From Aspidiotus rigidus (Eukaryota > Arthropoda > Insecta > Hemiptera > Diaspididae), in NCBI GenBank assembly GCA_035079385.1, contig JAVHKY010000052.1, forward strand, positions 4,216,001 through 4,280,000: 64,000 nt of DNA, written 5' to 3'. The notes below the pieces were generated by a model. It was not told where the DNA came from. It worked only from the letters and a program-made list of their open reading frames with translations, and searched no databases. Positions 44,605-55,235 of the stretch are shown here, in pieces; within the stretch, counting starts at the first letter, position 1; every line of letters begins with the position of its first letter. Made by a program: the position numbers and the translations under genes.

Positions 44605-47190
44605 TTAGTACAAACGAAACGATTTACATAACGAAGATATTCTAGCTGCTGACAAGTTTTTAGTTAAAATATCGGCTTTCTGGAGCTCTGAGCTAATGTG
44701 CTGCATTTCTATTTTTCCTTTCGAAATCAGATCTTTCATATGATGATATCTGATATCAATGTGCTTACTTCTTTTCGTGTTGCACGAATTTTGACATAAG
44801 TATATGGCACTGCGATTGTCCTCGAAGATCGTAAAGGACTCTTCTATCTGTCGACCGATCATTTCTGACACTAGCGCAAATAGCCACAATCCCTGGCTTG
44901 CCGCTAAGGACAACGAAACGTACTCAGCTTCTGCTGTTGAGAGGGCGACAGTCCTCTGTTTTTTGACGGACCAATCTACGAGACATTGACCGACTTCGAA
45001 TAGGTAACCGGAAAACGATTTACGATCCGCAGGGTCAGATGCGTAATCAGCATCAGCATAGCCAACTAAAGTTATACGAGTGTTATCATTCTTCCTATAA
45101 TGTAGGCTAAGATATCTGGTGCCTTTCAGGTATCGTACAATACGCTTAGCTGCTTGCCAACACGAATTATTCGGATTATTTACTTTTCGACTAAGATAAT
45201 TCACACAATATGCGATATCGGGACGAGTAAGATTACTTAAGTATAAAAGGCTTCCTATGAGTTCTCGGTATGGTCTATTAACAAGCTTTGATTCATCATT
45301 ATTTAATTTTTCCAAAAAATTGGTTGCCGCAGGCATAGGCTCACTATTACAATTATACATATTAAATTTTATCAAGAGATTTTTGATGAACTCAGACTGA
45401 TTTAGGATTAGATCGTTACCATTACGTTGGATATTTAACCCGACAAACTTAGTCGGAAAACCAAAATTTTTCAAATTAAATCTTTGGGATAGAGCCTTTG
45501 AAATTTTACTCAACAAAACAGGCGAAGGTGCGGCGATACAAATATCATCTACATAGACGATTAACAAGGTACGTTGATCATTATTTTCTGTTCTAACATA
45601 TAAACAGGAGTCCGACTTACATTTTTCAAACCCTAACTGACCAATGACGAAATTGTCAAATACTGAGTTCCAAATCTTAGGGGAACGTTTTAATCCATAA
45701 ATAGATCTTTTTAATTTTAACGTTACGTTGTTATTATTCGAAGTTTTATAGCCATCCGGAACTTTCATATAAATTTCGGCATCAATTTCGCCGTAAAGAA
45801 ACGCTGAACATATATCTAAATGCATAATTTCTAAACCAAGTGAGTGAGCTAGAGCAAAAAAGGTTCTTATAGTAGTAGCACTAGCAACAGGTGAATAGTG
45901 AATCTCATTCTCACTTGCTTCCATATAACCTAACGCCACCAAGCGTCCCTTATAACGTTCATTCTCTTTTCCTGGATTCTTAATCTTAAACACCCACTTA
46001 CTTCCAACATTCACTTTGTTCAGAGCTTCTTTACGATCCACCTCAATCCACGCGTCATTCGCTTTCAACGCTTTAAACTCTTCTTCTATCGCTGTTCTCC
46101 ACTTCTCTGCGTCCGGCCTCGACATGGCCTCCTCATACGTTAACGGCATCTTCTCTTCAAGTCCGCACTCTTCAGGCTCTGTTCCTCCCTCAGCATTCGT
46201 CATGAACGCCACTATCTCATTCACCTCGTCTATCCCTAGTCTTACTGGAGGGCGACTTACTCTTCCGCTCCTAGTTCTCACATTTCCTGAGGCATCTCTC
46301 CTACTCTCTCTAGTGCTCGATTCTTCTTGCTCTTCTCGCACTACTTCCTCTTCACTGTTCTCTTCCTCATCTTCGAAGCGAACTCGTATCACTTTCCTCA
46401 ATTCGTTCTTATAAATCCTACTTTCATCGATAATAACATTCCTTTCTACCGTCGATTTCTTCCTTTCATCATCCCAAACAATGTAGCTTCCTTCTGATAC
46501 ACCTATGAAAAATTTCTTCTCACTACGATCCGACATCTTATCGCACGGCTCTTTATCGTGACAGAAAGCTACACTTCCAAACAACTTCAATCTCTTTAAA
46601 CTTGCTTCACCATACGCTAACATCGCTGGTGTCCAACCTCTCAATCCGTATGTTTCACATCTATTTAAAATATAAGCAGCGTAACGAACTGCATAATTCC
46701 ACAAATATTTAGGTAGGCCAGATTCGATTAAAATTGACCTAGATTTTTCACAAAGAGTACGATTAAGGCGTTCTGCGACGCCGAGAAGCTGTGATTCTTT
46801 CCTAGGAGTATAACTTAAACGAATACCATTATATTTACAGTACTGAACTAATCTGTTATCTCTATTTTCGCCACCACGATCAAGTCGCAGGGCTCTAATT
46901 TTATAGGTGCGCTCAAACAATGTTGACGCGTAACTTTCAAATTCGAGAAATTTATAGTAAACTTCGGATTTCTTAGTGATAGGATAAACAGCTTTGAATT
47001 TAGAAAAATCGTCTACAAACGTTACAAAATACTTCGATTTATCGAAAGCAGTTGTTTTAATTTCACACACATCAGTGTGGACTAGCTCTAGAGGCCTACG
47101 AGAATAAAAACGAGTAGCTTTAGGATAAGGATCACGATGGTGTTTTGCTTTGACACAAACTTCGCACACATTGTACGAATTAAAATCTAT
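44605..47190 (-). CDS. pol: Copia pol: integrase, reverse transcriptase, RNase H (3' part of the polyprotein)
   Basis: An uninterrupted frame of 865 codons (from 47202), whose first four codons belong to the inserted element; copia sequence starts at 47190. The second half of the integrase zinc finger (CEVCVKAK, residues 13-20) opens it. The integrase core shows Asp44 (HTDVC), Asp108 (LRLDRGGE) and Glu144 (GVAERLNR). A hinge rich in acidic and arginine residues (275-320) follows. RT spans about 380-625 with LDICSAFLYGEI and the catalytic YVDD at 550-553. RNase H has GYADADYASD (714-723), STAEAEY (755-761), EDNRSA (794-799) and KHIDIRYHHMKD (813-824). It copies the RNA into DNA and integrates it. 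All catalytic motifs appear intact, but the upstream insertion separates it from gag and its start. Confidence 0.97.
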   Translation of the reverse strand: MDFNSYNVCEVCVKAKHHRDPYPKATRFYSRRPLELVHTDVCEIKTTAFDKSKYFVTFVDDFSKFKAVYPITKKSEVYYKFLEFESYASTLFERTYKIRALRLDRGGENRDNRLVQYCKYNGIRLSYTPRKESQLLGVAERLNRTLCEKSRSILIESGLPKYLWNYAVRYAAYILNRCETYGLRGWTPAMLAYGEASLKRLKLFGSVAFCHDKEPCDKMSDRSEKKFFIGVSEGSYIVWDDERKKSTVERNVIIDESRIYKNELRKVIRVRFEDEEENSEEEVVREEQEESSTRESRRDASGNVRTRSGRVSRPPVRLGIDEVNEIVAFMTNAEGGTEPEECGLEEKMPLTYEEAMSRPDAEKWRTAIEEEFKALKANDAWIEVDRKEALNKVNVGSKWVFKIKNPGKENERYKGRLVALGYMEASENEIHYSPVASATTIRTFFALAHSLGLEIMHLDICSAFLYGEIDAEIYMKVPDGYKTSNNNNVTLKLKRSIYGLKRSPKIWNSVFDNFVIGQLGFEKCKSDSCLYVRTENNDQRTLLIVYVDDICIAAPSPVLLSKISKALSQRFNLKNFGFPTKFVGLNIQRNGNDLILNQSEFIKNLLIKFNMYNCNSEPMPAATNFLEKLNNDESKLVNRPYRELIGSLLYLSNLTRPDIAYCVNYLSRKVNNPNNSCWQAAKRIVRYLKGTRYLSLHYRKNDNTRITLVGYADADYASDPADRKSFSGYLFEVGQCLVDWSVKKQRTVALSTAEAEYVSLSLAASQGLWLFALVSEMIGRQIEESFTIFEDNRSAIYLCQNSCNTKRSKHIDIRYHHMKDLISKGKIEMQHISSELQKADILTKNLSAARISSLCKSFRLY

Positions 47191-47209
47191 CCCTTCTGAC
47201 AATTTTCGT

Positions 47210-47695
47210 CAATTTTCGCGGCGTTCTGCAGCGTGATAACTCAGCGTTTGAATTTCTTAGCTGCGAAAAAAAGTCTACCGCAGCGTTCCGCTGCGGTACA
47301 AAATAAGTGTTGGCGGCGGGCGAGGGCAACAGCAGCGTTGAGCTGCGAAGCGAAGACGTTAGTTCGCTGCGAAGCAAGGTGTATGACGGCCACGCTGCTA
47401 AGCTAAGAACAAGTTCGCTGTGGTCTAACGCGGCGATTGAAACTTTTCAGACAATCGCGGCGTTGTGCTGCAAAGCGAAGATGTTGGTTCGCTGCGAAGG
47501 AGGGTATATGACAGCCGCGCTGCTACGCTAAAACAAGTTTGCTGTGGCCAAACGCGGCGATCAAAACTTTTGAGACAATCGCGGCGATGTGCTGCACAGC
47601 CAAAATGTGTGTTCGCTGCGAAGGAAGACTTATGACAGCCGCGCTGCTATGCTAAAAATAAGTTTGCTATGGTTGAACGCGGCAATAATAATAAT
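47210..47695. repeat. Left subterminal tandem array of the 6.3-kb element (about 124-bp period)
   Basis: The phrase GTTCGCTGCGAAG recurs at 47362, 47487 and 47611. It is followed each time by CCGCGCTGCTA(A/C/T)GCTAA and CAAGTT(C/T)GCT.TGG and by CGCGGC. A shorter degenerate portion precedes it from 47210. CGCTGC/GCAGCG words dominate and probably form multiple binding sites for the mobilising enzyme. Confidence 0.9.
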
Positions 47696-48109
47696 AATTT
47701 CAATGTAAACTGAGGCATCCTATCGCTTGTGTCGCATGTGCAGAACGCCGCCCCTACCTCCATAGTGGAGTGGGTACGGGTTGCGTATGCATTTGATTTT
47801 GTTTCTTCCAACCTGGAATCGACCCTTTCGGGTATAACTTCAGTGTTGGAAGAAAAACTGAGGCATCCTATAAGATTTGAAATAATTTGAGGGTCAACAT
47901 CTATTTAAGAAAAATAATACTCAACTTTTCTGAGTTTTTTTCCTTCATCTTGTGCCATGAAATCCAAGTCCCCCTCATATAAAATTTGTGTACACTTAGA
48001 CTTAGGCTATATAGTTTTGTAAAACTAACAAGGGTCGTGCCCAGATACAAAGCACATACAAAGCTTTCAATGTTGTGTAGGTTATATACTAATAACAACT
48101 ACCCCCTAT

Positions 48110-48335
48110 TTCCCGTTTCTTCTAAGTCCCCCTTCTATCACATCTAGCTTGAGAGTGGAAATTCTTCCAAGTCCCCCTCCTATCATACATAACTCGAGAG
48201 TGGAAATTCTTCCAAGTCCCCCTCCTATCATATATAGCTCGAGGGTGGAAATTCTTCCAAGTTCTTTTTTGAACGGCGCCCGGCGCCCGTCATTTAAGAC
48301 CCCCCCAATAAAACAGGTTCCCTGTTAATACTAAT
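48110..48335. mobile_element. 45-bp-unit repeat family copy inside the 6.3-kb element
   Basis: Three units of (A/G)AGAGTGGAAATTCTTCCAAG ... CCCCCTCCTATCA.A are followed by GAACGGCGCCCGGCGCCCGTC and AAAACAGGTTCCCTGTTAATA. The flanks are the inner element, so this family moved or was copied here after or within the element's own lineage. Confidence 0.8.
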
Positions 48336-48979
48336 ATTTCATAATTTTGTTGGAGGACAAACAATGACTGACTGGTGACAAGTAATTTTTCTGAATATTT
48401 TTGGTCAAGCTCTTATAATTGCCAAATTTGTTGACTTAAAATACAACTTCTGTTGACGTGAGCTCACGCTCTCTTACCAGAACATGCCTCCGCCAATAAC
48501 ACATCAACACGCAAGCACGAATAAGATATTACAAACACGAGGTAACAGCAAGACAAGCCTTCATTCATTCCTGTTCCCTCAACAACTTCTGATATTAAAT
48601 TTGAAAATGTCATCATTTTTCATCATCGCATAAGTCATGGTGGAAAAAATGTTGATTTTTATAAAACTAATACTAGAGCCCTACTAATACTAGGAGATTG
48701 AAATTTTGAAAATGAAACAAAATGTTGATAATACTTGACTTTTATTTAATTCCATCAATGTTTCAAGAACTCAAACAAAACTATTATTCGGATAAAATTA
48801 CTCTGAAATCTTGTTCATTTTATCCAGCAAGATTTGATGAATATTTTACAATCATACAACATTGAAAGCCCTATCCCTCTAAGAAGTGCTACAACAGCGA
48901 ACCTATTGGCGTGATTGATAGTTTGGTATGTTCACAGTTGTGACTTGTGCGCTGCGTATCTTGACTTTAGAACGTCAAA

Positions 48980-50035
48980 ACTCAAAACTCGGAAGCAAAC
49001 AAAAAATGTATTTTGCTCTCCTGAGAACTCGTGCCGATTTCATCTTCCGATCAGCTTCCAATTTCAACTTCCGATTTTATCTTTGTAACATTAAACATGT
49101 AAAAGTTACTGGGCAGGAACATTGGATTATTATCATACATTGGATTACTATCATTACTGAGTTGGACAAAACGAGCAGTTCTCTGGAAACGAGCCGGTAA
49201 GTTCATCTTCCGATCAGCTTCCGATTTTATCTTCATTAAACTTGTAAAAGTTAGGTACTGGGCACGAACATTGGATTATTATCACTATCATAATTACTGA
49301 TGTTGGACGAAACAAGCAGTTCTCTCGAAACAAGACGGTAAGTTTACTGGTAACCTTGCTGCTTCTATCGTTAACGCTTATTTACTTTGGTGATCTTGAT
49401 CAAATGTAATCAAATACTGTTAAGTAGCTGAATGAAGATATAAAGTTGATCGATAACGTATTTCGCTCTCCTGGACTGAAGAGACTGAACTCGTGCCGGT
49501 TTTATCTTCCGTAACACTAAACTTGTAAAAGTTACTGGGCACGAACATTGGATTATTATCATACATTGGATTAATTACTATCATTACTGAGTTGCACAAA
49601 ACGAGCAGTTCTCTCGAAACAAGACAGTAAGTTTACTGGTAACCTGGCTGCTTCTATCGTTTACGCTTATTTACTTTGGTGATCTTGATCAAATGTAATC
49701 AAATACTGTTAAGTAGCTGAATGAAGATATAAAGTTGATCGATAACGTATTTCGCTCTCCTGGACTGAAGAGACTGAACTCGTGCCGGTTTTATCTTCCG
49801 TAACACTAAACTTGTAAAAGTTACTGGGCACAAACATTGGATATTATCATACATTGGATTACTATCATTACTGAGTTGCACAAAACGAGCAGTTCTCTGG
49901 AAACGAGACGGTAAGTTTACTGATAACCTTGCTGCTTCTATCGTTAACGCTCATTTACTTTGGTGATCTTGATCAAATGTAATCAAATACTCTTAAGTAG
50001 CTGAATGAAGATAAAGTTGATCGATACTGTCAGAT
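48980..50035 (+). repeat. 285-bp tandem array with repeated splice-donor-like sites
   Basis: Three full copies and a diverged first part. GCTTCTATCGTTWACGCTYA recurs at 49361, 49650 and 49934 (spacings 289 and 284). Each copy includes ACTTGTAAAAGTTACTGGGC, ACATTGGATTA, ACGAGCAGTTCTCT and then a donor-like GGTAAGTT. One reading is a duplicated promoter plus non-coding first exon upstream of the spliced gene. There is no convincing coding frame. Confidence 0.85.
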
Positions 50036-50579
50036 GAGAAAATGAAGCCAAAAGGCTTGATGTGGATCATAAGTGCAAAAGTTTTTCTTATATGTTATAA
50101 GTAATATGCTGACAAAATAAATACCTGATATTACACTGCTCAACAATTTTTGGTCATGTTGTGCAACAAAGACAGCATAGAGTGTTTCTAAAAAACTCCT
50201 TATAACCCTGGCCTTTGTGTAAAACGTGCTTACTTTTTGACCTATTACCTATTTGGTTTCAATTATTTGGCAAAGACTAAAGTGAAGAAATTGGAGAAAG
50301 CAGAAGATACAGTAATTTCAACTTGTCACGTATTTTTTTCAGTTTTTTGCTTAGGTTGGTCAGTAGAAACTTTTAGCTTATGGTAGTGTCTAGAGAAATG
50401 ACTTGTGGGATTTCTTTCAATATGTTATAATTACAGATAGGCCTAGAAAAACTTTGTTGGAATATTCCTTGAATAGCTCAGAATGTGTAAAATTCACCAA
50501 TTTCTTTATTTTATTTGTGTAAAATACTGTGTAAGGATCTATCTTACATATTGACTCCATGAAAATTCATTTCTTCCAG

Positions 50580-52496
50580 ACGAGAAGTTTTCCAGCGCAA
50601 AAAGCTTACACATTCGTACCCCAAAAAAACAAAGTCGATCAAGTCCTCTTGAAGACAATTTTAGAAGTAAATTGAAACTTCCCTTGAAAAATGTAGCGGA
50701 CTTGAATCAAGTTGAAGACGCGATTGGGGATGTCGAGATCGGAAATGAAAATGAATACGTCCAAGAATTTGTAAGTTTGGACAGAAATTGAAGAATATTC
50801 ACTACAATATCAAATTTATGTAGTGAGTCATATTTTCTGTGACCCACAGATGACATATTGTAACTTCTTAACCAGAGGATCCGATGCAACCGACACCAAC
50901 ATAATATACTCGTTGGTTTTCACCGGCATATTTGAAAAGAAGTAAGTTTTATAGATTGTACAATATATGTTGTAATTGCTACTTGTCTTTTTCAGTGAAT
51001 CTATCATTCTAGAAAACATGCTCTGTTTTTATGTGACACATGTGAAGGGAAAAAAGGAAACAACAGTATATTTCTTTTGTTTTTGACTTCATTCTTTCAC
51101 CACTATTATTCTCAAAATTAGATGTCAGCAAACAAAAAATAACTGAAAGCTGTCATCATGGTCACCAAAGAACATCATTTTTTTTTCATGGACACTAACC
51201 CTTACCTGTTTATTTATGAGGTTTTTACGGTCAGTGAATATTTCAGATTCATCACTATAATGTTACTAGCATTATGAAATCAGGCAAATAGTAAAATTTT
51301 ACCAATTCTTGAACCCTTCTTTCTTACCAATGTTGTTGTTAATTCTGATCAACAAATTTGACTTGGGATTGACAATTTTCTTTTGCCAGATCAGTTGCAT
51401 TATGTGTCTCACTTTGAGCTCAATTGATCGAACAAAATAACCTGGTAGGGAGTAGAGACTTTGGAAAAACTCTTTTTTGGACAGTTACTGGCTTGGTTTT
51501 AGATCAGGCAATCGAGCTGAAATGAAAAAATGTGGAGTAGATAGACAAGTACTTGGAAGCGGCAAAAATTCCAAGATGATTGAGCCAGGAAGAAGTAAAA
51601 AGAAATTTTCACGATTTTACAATTTGCTTTATTGAACAATTTGCTGGTAACATATAATATATACCAAATGTTTTGACCTGTCTTTTTACTCACATTTTAT
51701 AAACATGTCATCAAAATTTTATCATGATTATTTTTTATTGTAGACCTGTCGGTGATTTCTTTGTACACTATTCGTACTGTGGATCGTCAGCCAAAAAAGC
51801 GTTCAGGGACACAAAACTCTGTCGCATAATAAAAAGTATTGTTCACATTTAAAAAGCATTCAGCATTAAAATATTAAGTTGACACATAAATATTAATCAC
51901 TTTATTTTGATCATAGAATTTTTTAGAAGCAAATTGGAGGCATTTAATGAGGACGTTTTCGACTCAAAGGCTGTACGCCTAATAAAAAGTCGAACAGATT
52001 TGAATCGGCTTTTAAGAGGTGAGCCCTGATACACCGACTGTAGAAAGAATAATTTTAGAGAAAAGAAGGAATAAGAATTAGCAATACATGGTAGAAATTT
52101 CTGCTCCATTCTACAGGATTTAAAAATGATTAACCCGTACATTCAAAGCGGCTGCCAGCAAAACTGACCATGAGGGGGGCTGAATTTTATGAGCTTTTTT
52201 CCATCTATGTCTTCTATTTGAATTTAAAGCACGGCTTTTCACTTATCATTATGACAACCCCTGCAAGAAAGAATTTGGGGTGGGCAGATATAGCTTGCAT
52301 CATATCACCATCTCTTCTATGAACGATGAAACTGTTTGAATTCTGATTCAGAAAAAGTACTTGATGTGCCGCCTGTAGCCAGCTCATCATCTACAAATAC
52401 TAACCCTAATTCCGTTTCTTCAAACACAGAAGGTCAGGAGGAAAACGAAGAGAAAAACGAAGAGGAGAATCAGGACTGTGCACTTTTTACATGTAT
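50580..52496 (+). CDS. Spliced DUF4806-like gene carried by the 6.3-kb element (5' end not found)
   Basis: Five exons join with consistent phases: 50580-50770, 50850-50941, 51744-51835, 51917-52018 and 52352 to about 52492-52496, each bounded by AG and GT. The first carries KLPLKNVADLNQVEDAIGDV, the second NFLTRGSDATDTNIIYSLVF, and the third YSYCGSSAKKAFRDTKLCRI. This order, LPL then a small glycine block then GKKAF-like then KLC, matches the DUF4806 family as I remember it, a poorly understood family often found in insect repeats. Exon four adds a basic segment, and exon five a serine-, asparagine- and glutamate-rich tail. If exon three is not spliced it ends after IIKSIVHI at a TAA (51850-51852). 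An upstream candidate at about 50269-50330 reads KTKVKKLEKAEDTVIST and fits in phase, but its splice sites are weak. The function is unknown. No catalytic transposase motif is visible. Confidence 0.65.
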
Positions 52497-53094
52497 GTAT
52501 GATTGAATGTTGTTACTAATATGATGACAATCATGTACCCACATCAATTATTTTACTTTTTTAATAGACTAATGCCCATTTTTTTCTCCTTTTCTTTTTC
52601 TTCCAGAAGATTTTCCACCTCAACGCGAATTCACGAAGCAAATAACTTTTGAAAACTTCTAATCAAACTGACCATTGAATTTTTTTTTTTCATTTTCATT
52701 TTCTCTTTCGTTTTTTTTTTGCATCTATATTTAAAAAAATATATACATATATATTGTATTTAAACTAATTCATTCATCTACCAATTTGATTGAATCTTCA
52801 ACAAATCAATTAATTAATAGACTACATATCTTGAGAATTAATAATGATTGCGCTGCTTTGAGGCTATTCTAGACAATCAGAATTTTTGTCAATTTTCTCC
52901 ATCAATTTTTCTTTTTTAAATGTATTTGTAATTTAGTCTAGTTGATGTTCAAAATTCTAATGGTTTCATAGATAGAATTCAAATCTGTTTCTTTTACTAA
53001 TGCAATCTTAGATATTTTGGATAGACTGTATAGACTACAATTCATTTGAACAAAAATTGAAGAAATTGAAGAAAATTTTGACCGCGTTGTGCAT

Positions 53095-53450
53095 TAAAAA
53101 AGAACGCAGCAAAGCGCAGCTGTACTGATTTCGCTGCGAAAAGCAGACAATAATTTTAATAAGACGCAGCGAAGCGCAGCCATACAGATTTCGCCGCTAA
53201 AATCTGCTATACTATAATTACAATAGAGCGCAGCGATAGGCAGCTACAATGTCTTCGCCGCGACAAGCAGCTGTAGAGTAATTATTACAAAACGCAGCGA
53301 AAAGCATTACGGGAACACGCTGCTATAAGCAGCTTTAGTGTAATTAATATTCAACGCTGCGAAACGCATCCAATTTGATACTTCGCACCGCAGCAGAGCT
53401 TTAAAAAGAGTGCCAAAGCGTTAAGACTTGACGCGGCGAAGATAAGTGCA
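53095..53450. repeat. Right subterminal tandem array of the 6.3-kb element (about 63-bp period)
   Basis: The phrase ACGCAGCGAAGCGCAGC or a variant recurs at about 53105, 53163, 53226, 53287 and 53348. Intervening ATTTCGC(T/C)GC and CTGCTATA words, and AATAATT tracts, are also repeated. It shares the GCAGCG word with the left array, but the unit differs. Confidence 0.88.
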
Positions 53451-53491
53451 CCTTCGCTGCGCGCTTTCCAGCGAGAAAATTGTCAGAAGGG

Positions 53492-55023
53492 ATCTCATTT
53501 ATTTTCACGTTTTCATCGGCAAAAATTCCATTCTTAATCATTCTTTTCAAACTTCCATAATTTAAGTGACCTAACTTTCGATGCAAAAATTCTAAAGTTT
53601 TATCATTTTTTTCCGATGGATAAGGATTTACGTTAAACGAACTAGGTGCTTCGAAATTTTTCATCTCATCTACGTTAATACGAATGTTCACATAATATAA
53701 TCTACCGCGTCGATTTCCTTCGATATAAACACGATCATTTTTAACTATTCTTATCTTGCCTGATTCTTTTATTATTGTAAAGCCCTTGCTTTCCGTATCT
53801 CCTTCAGACAACAATGTACGACGTAACTTAGGTACAAATAAAACTGGTCCTAACTTTACCTTTATGTTATCATTACAAATAATGTGTATATAGCCTTCAC
53901 CAACGGCTTCTAACGGATAGGCATTTACGTCGGCTGTACCAACAGGCTTTGATTCAGCATACTTGCGATATTCGACCAATAGGGAACGATCAGGTGTCAT
54001 GTGATGACTGCATCCGCCGTCAACCAAACATTCGAACGAATTTCCATTTGTAACTTGCGCGTTGTTGCTGACTGCTTGACCAACTTCTGCCCTGAGCACA
54101 GCTATCATACTTTCAGCTTCTTCATAATTTCCATTGCTATAATTACTTTGATATCGGCCTCGATAGCCGCCAAAACGTTGATTACGAAAACCACGGTACC
54201 TTTGACCACCAAAATTATCGAATCTTTGACCACGACCATAACTGAATCCTTGACCGTTAAAATTTCCTCGATGATTGAAACGATTTCCGCGCGAAAAACT
54301 TCGACCTCTTCCATTTGTTCGCCAATTTTGACTCGATCCACGATTTTCGAAAAAATTTTGATTTCCTTGCGAACGAGATCTTCGACTACGATTTCGATTT
54401 GCATGGAACACTGTTGCATCGCTCGTTTCTTCCTCCTTTCTCAAATCTTTCGTCTCTGTTGAATTTGGTTGGATCAACTTTTGGAGGTAGAAATCAATTA
54501 TTTTTCCTTTGATTTTTTCGTAATCTTCGGAATCCTCTCCAGCTCGTATTGCAACTTTCAGCATTTCATAGCTGTGGGGAAGAGCTCTCACCAAATGTAA
54601 TGCCGCCTCTTCGTCCGCGAAATTTTCATCAGTTTCACGTAGCTCATCTACCATTGTATCGTAGTTTGAAATAAATTTTTCAGCATCCTCTTCTTCCTTC
54701 ATTCTTATTGTGGTTATTTTCAACCGAAGAGTTGCGCGTTGCGTAGCATTTTTCTTCGCGTACTTTTCACAAAGTGCTGTCCACATGAGATAGGCCGATT
54801 TCTTGGTTCGTATAATTGAGATGTGCGATTCATCGATGCTCGCTGCTAACAAGGCTTTCGCTTTAGATTCCACTTCAGGATCAACTTTACGTAGGTCAGG
54901 TTCGGTAATTGCTTCGTCACATTTCCTTTGCTTCATGAGAATTTCCATCAAAAATTTCCATGATAGAAAATTTTTCCCGTCGAACTGACGTGAGAGCAAC
55001 TTATCGGTGAGGGTTGCTGCCAT
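53492..55023 (-). CDS. gag: Copia gag and protease (5' part of the polyprotein)
   Basis: The frame is open from 55044, but that first codon is GTG; the first in-frame ATG is at 55021-55023, so I start there. Numbering below is from 55044. A gag domain of the copia type (UBN2) covers about 20-190 (GKNFLSWKFLMEILM, LRLKITTIRMKEEEDAEKFI, EEAALHLVRALPHSYE). Residues 215-300 are an arginine-glycine-rich region with FNHRGN, RGFRNQRFGGYRGR and no CCHC zinc knuckle. The aspartic protease motif is VDGGCSHHMT (341-350), with DGG where DSG/DTG is usual. The first half of the integrase zinc finger, HRKLGHL, is at 488-494. Copia sequence ends in codon 518; the next 29 codons come from the inserted element and terminate the protein. 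Gag packages the RNA, and the protease matures the polyprotein. Confidence 0.95.
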
Positions 55024-55216
55024 CGGAATTTCTTCACCATTCACTCATTAAAAAATTTAACACGACGTAACAAACAAAAGAAATTGTACGAGGACCAGAA
55101 CAATATGGAAAAAAAACAAACTTTACAGCCGAAAAAAAACGATTCGAGGATGAGAATATCAAACAAGCATTACCGCGAAAAAAAAACCACGATTCGGTTT
55201 CATGCACGAAATGACA

Positions 55217-55235
55217 GGAACCAGCTCTGCTGCCA
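55217..55235 (-). other. Primer binding site of the copia element
   Basis: On the minus strand TGGCAGCAGAGCTGGTTCC follows directly after the 5' LTR. It is nearly complementary to the 3' end of insect initiator methionine tRNA, with a few mismatches. The spacing and the TGG start fit a tRNA primer site. Confidence 0.6.

Larger units (their letters stand above)
47191..53491. mobile_element. 6301-bp TIR element inside copia, carrying a spliced gene
   Basis: Perfect 17-bp inverted termini, CCCTTCTGACAATTTTC (47191-47207) and its complement (53475-53491), are flanked by AT on each side (47189-47190, 53492-53493). Removing the element with one AT leaves the copia frame continuous across the junction, which supports these exact ends. 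Each end carries its own tandem array rich in GCAGCG/CGCTGC (left period about 124 bp, right about 63 bp), probable protein-binding repeats. The interior holds a 285-bp tandem array, a copy of the 45-bp-unit repeat family and a plus-strand spliced gene. No transposase is recognisable. The superfamily is undetermined: piggyBac also starts CCC but duplicates TTAA, while an AT duplication has been reported for ISL2EU-type elements. Confidence 0.85.

Noticed and set aside
46016..46414. Plus-strand open frame of 132 codons, serine-rich
   Set aside because: Antisense of the acidic hinge in copia pol.
47210..47695. Regular spaced repeats considered as a CRISPR-like array
   Set aside because: The units are about 124 bp and similar throughout, without constant repeats and variable spacers, and the context is eukaryotic transposon DNA.
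50998..51090. Exon-like continuation after exon 50850-50941 (AG at 50996-50997)
   Set aside because: It is in phase but stops after 30 codons, and the alternative acceptor at 51744 leads to the DUF4806-like KKAF/KLC block; it may be a minor alternative exon.
54105..54419. Minus-strand open frame of 104 codons inside gag
   Set aside because: It overlaps gag in another frame and owes its openness to the RG-rich repeat; no domain.
54001..54462. Plus-strand open frame of 153 codons
   Set aside because: It is the antisense shadow of the copia gag frame, whose domains are clear on the minus strand.
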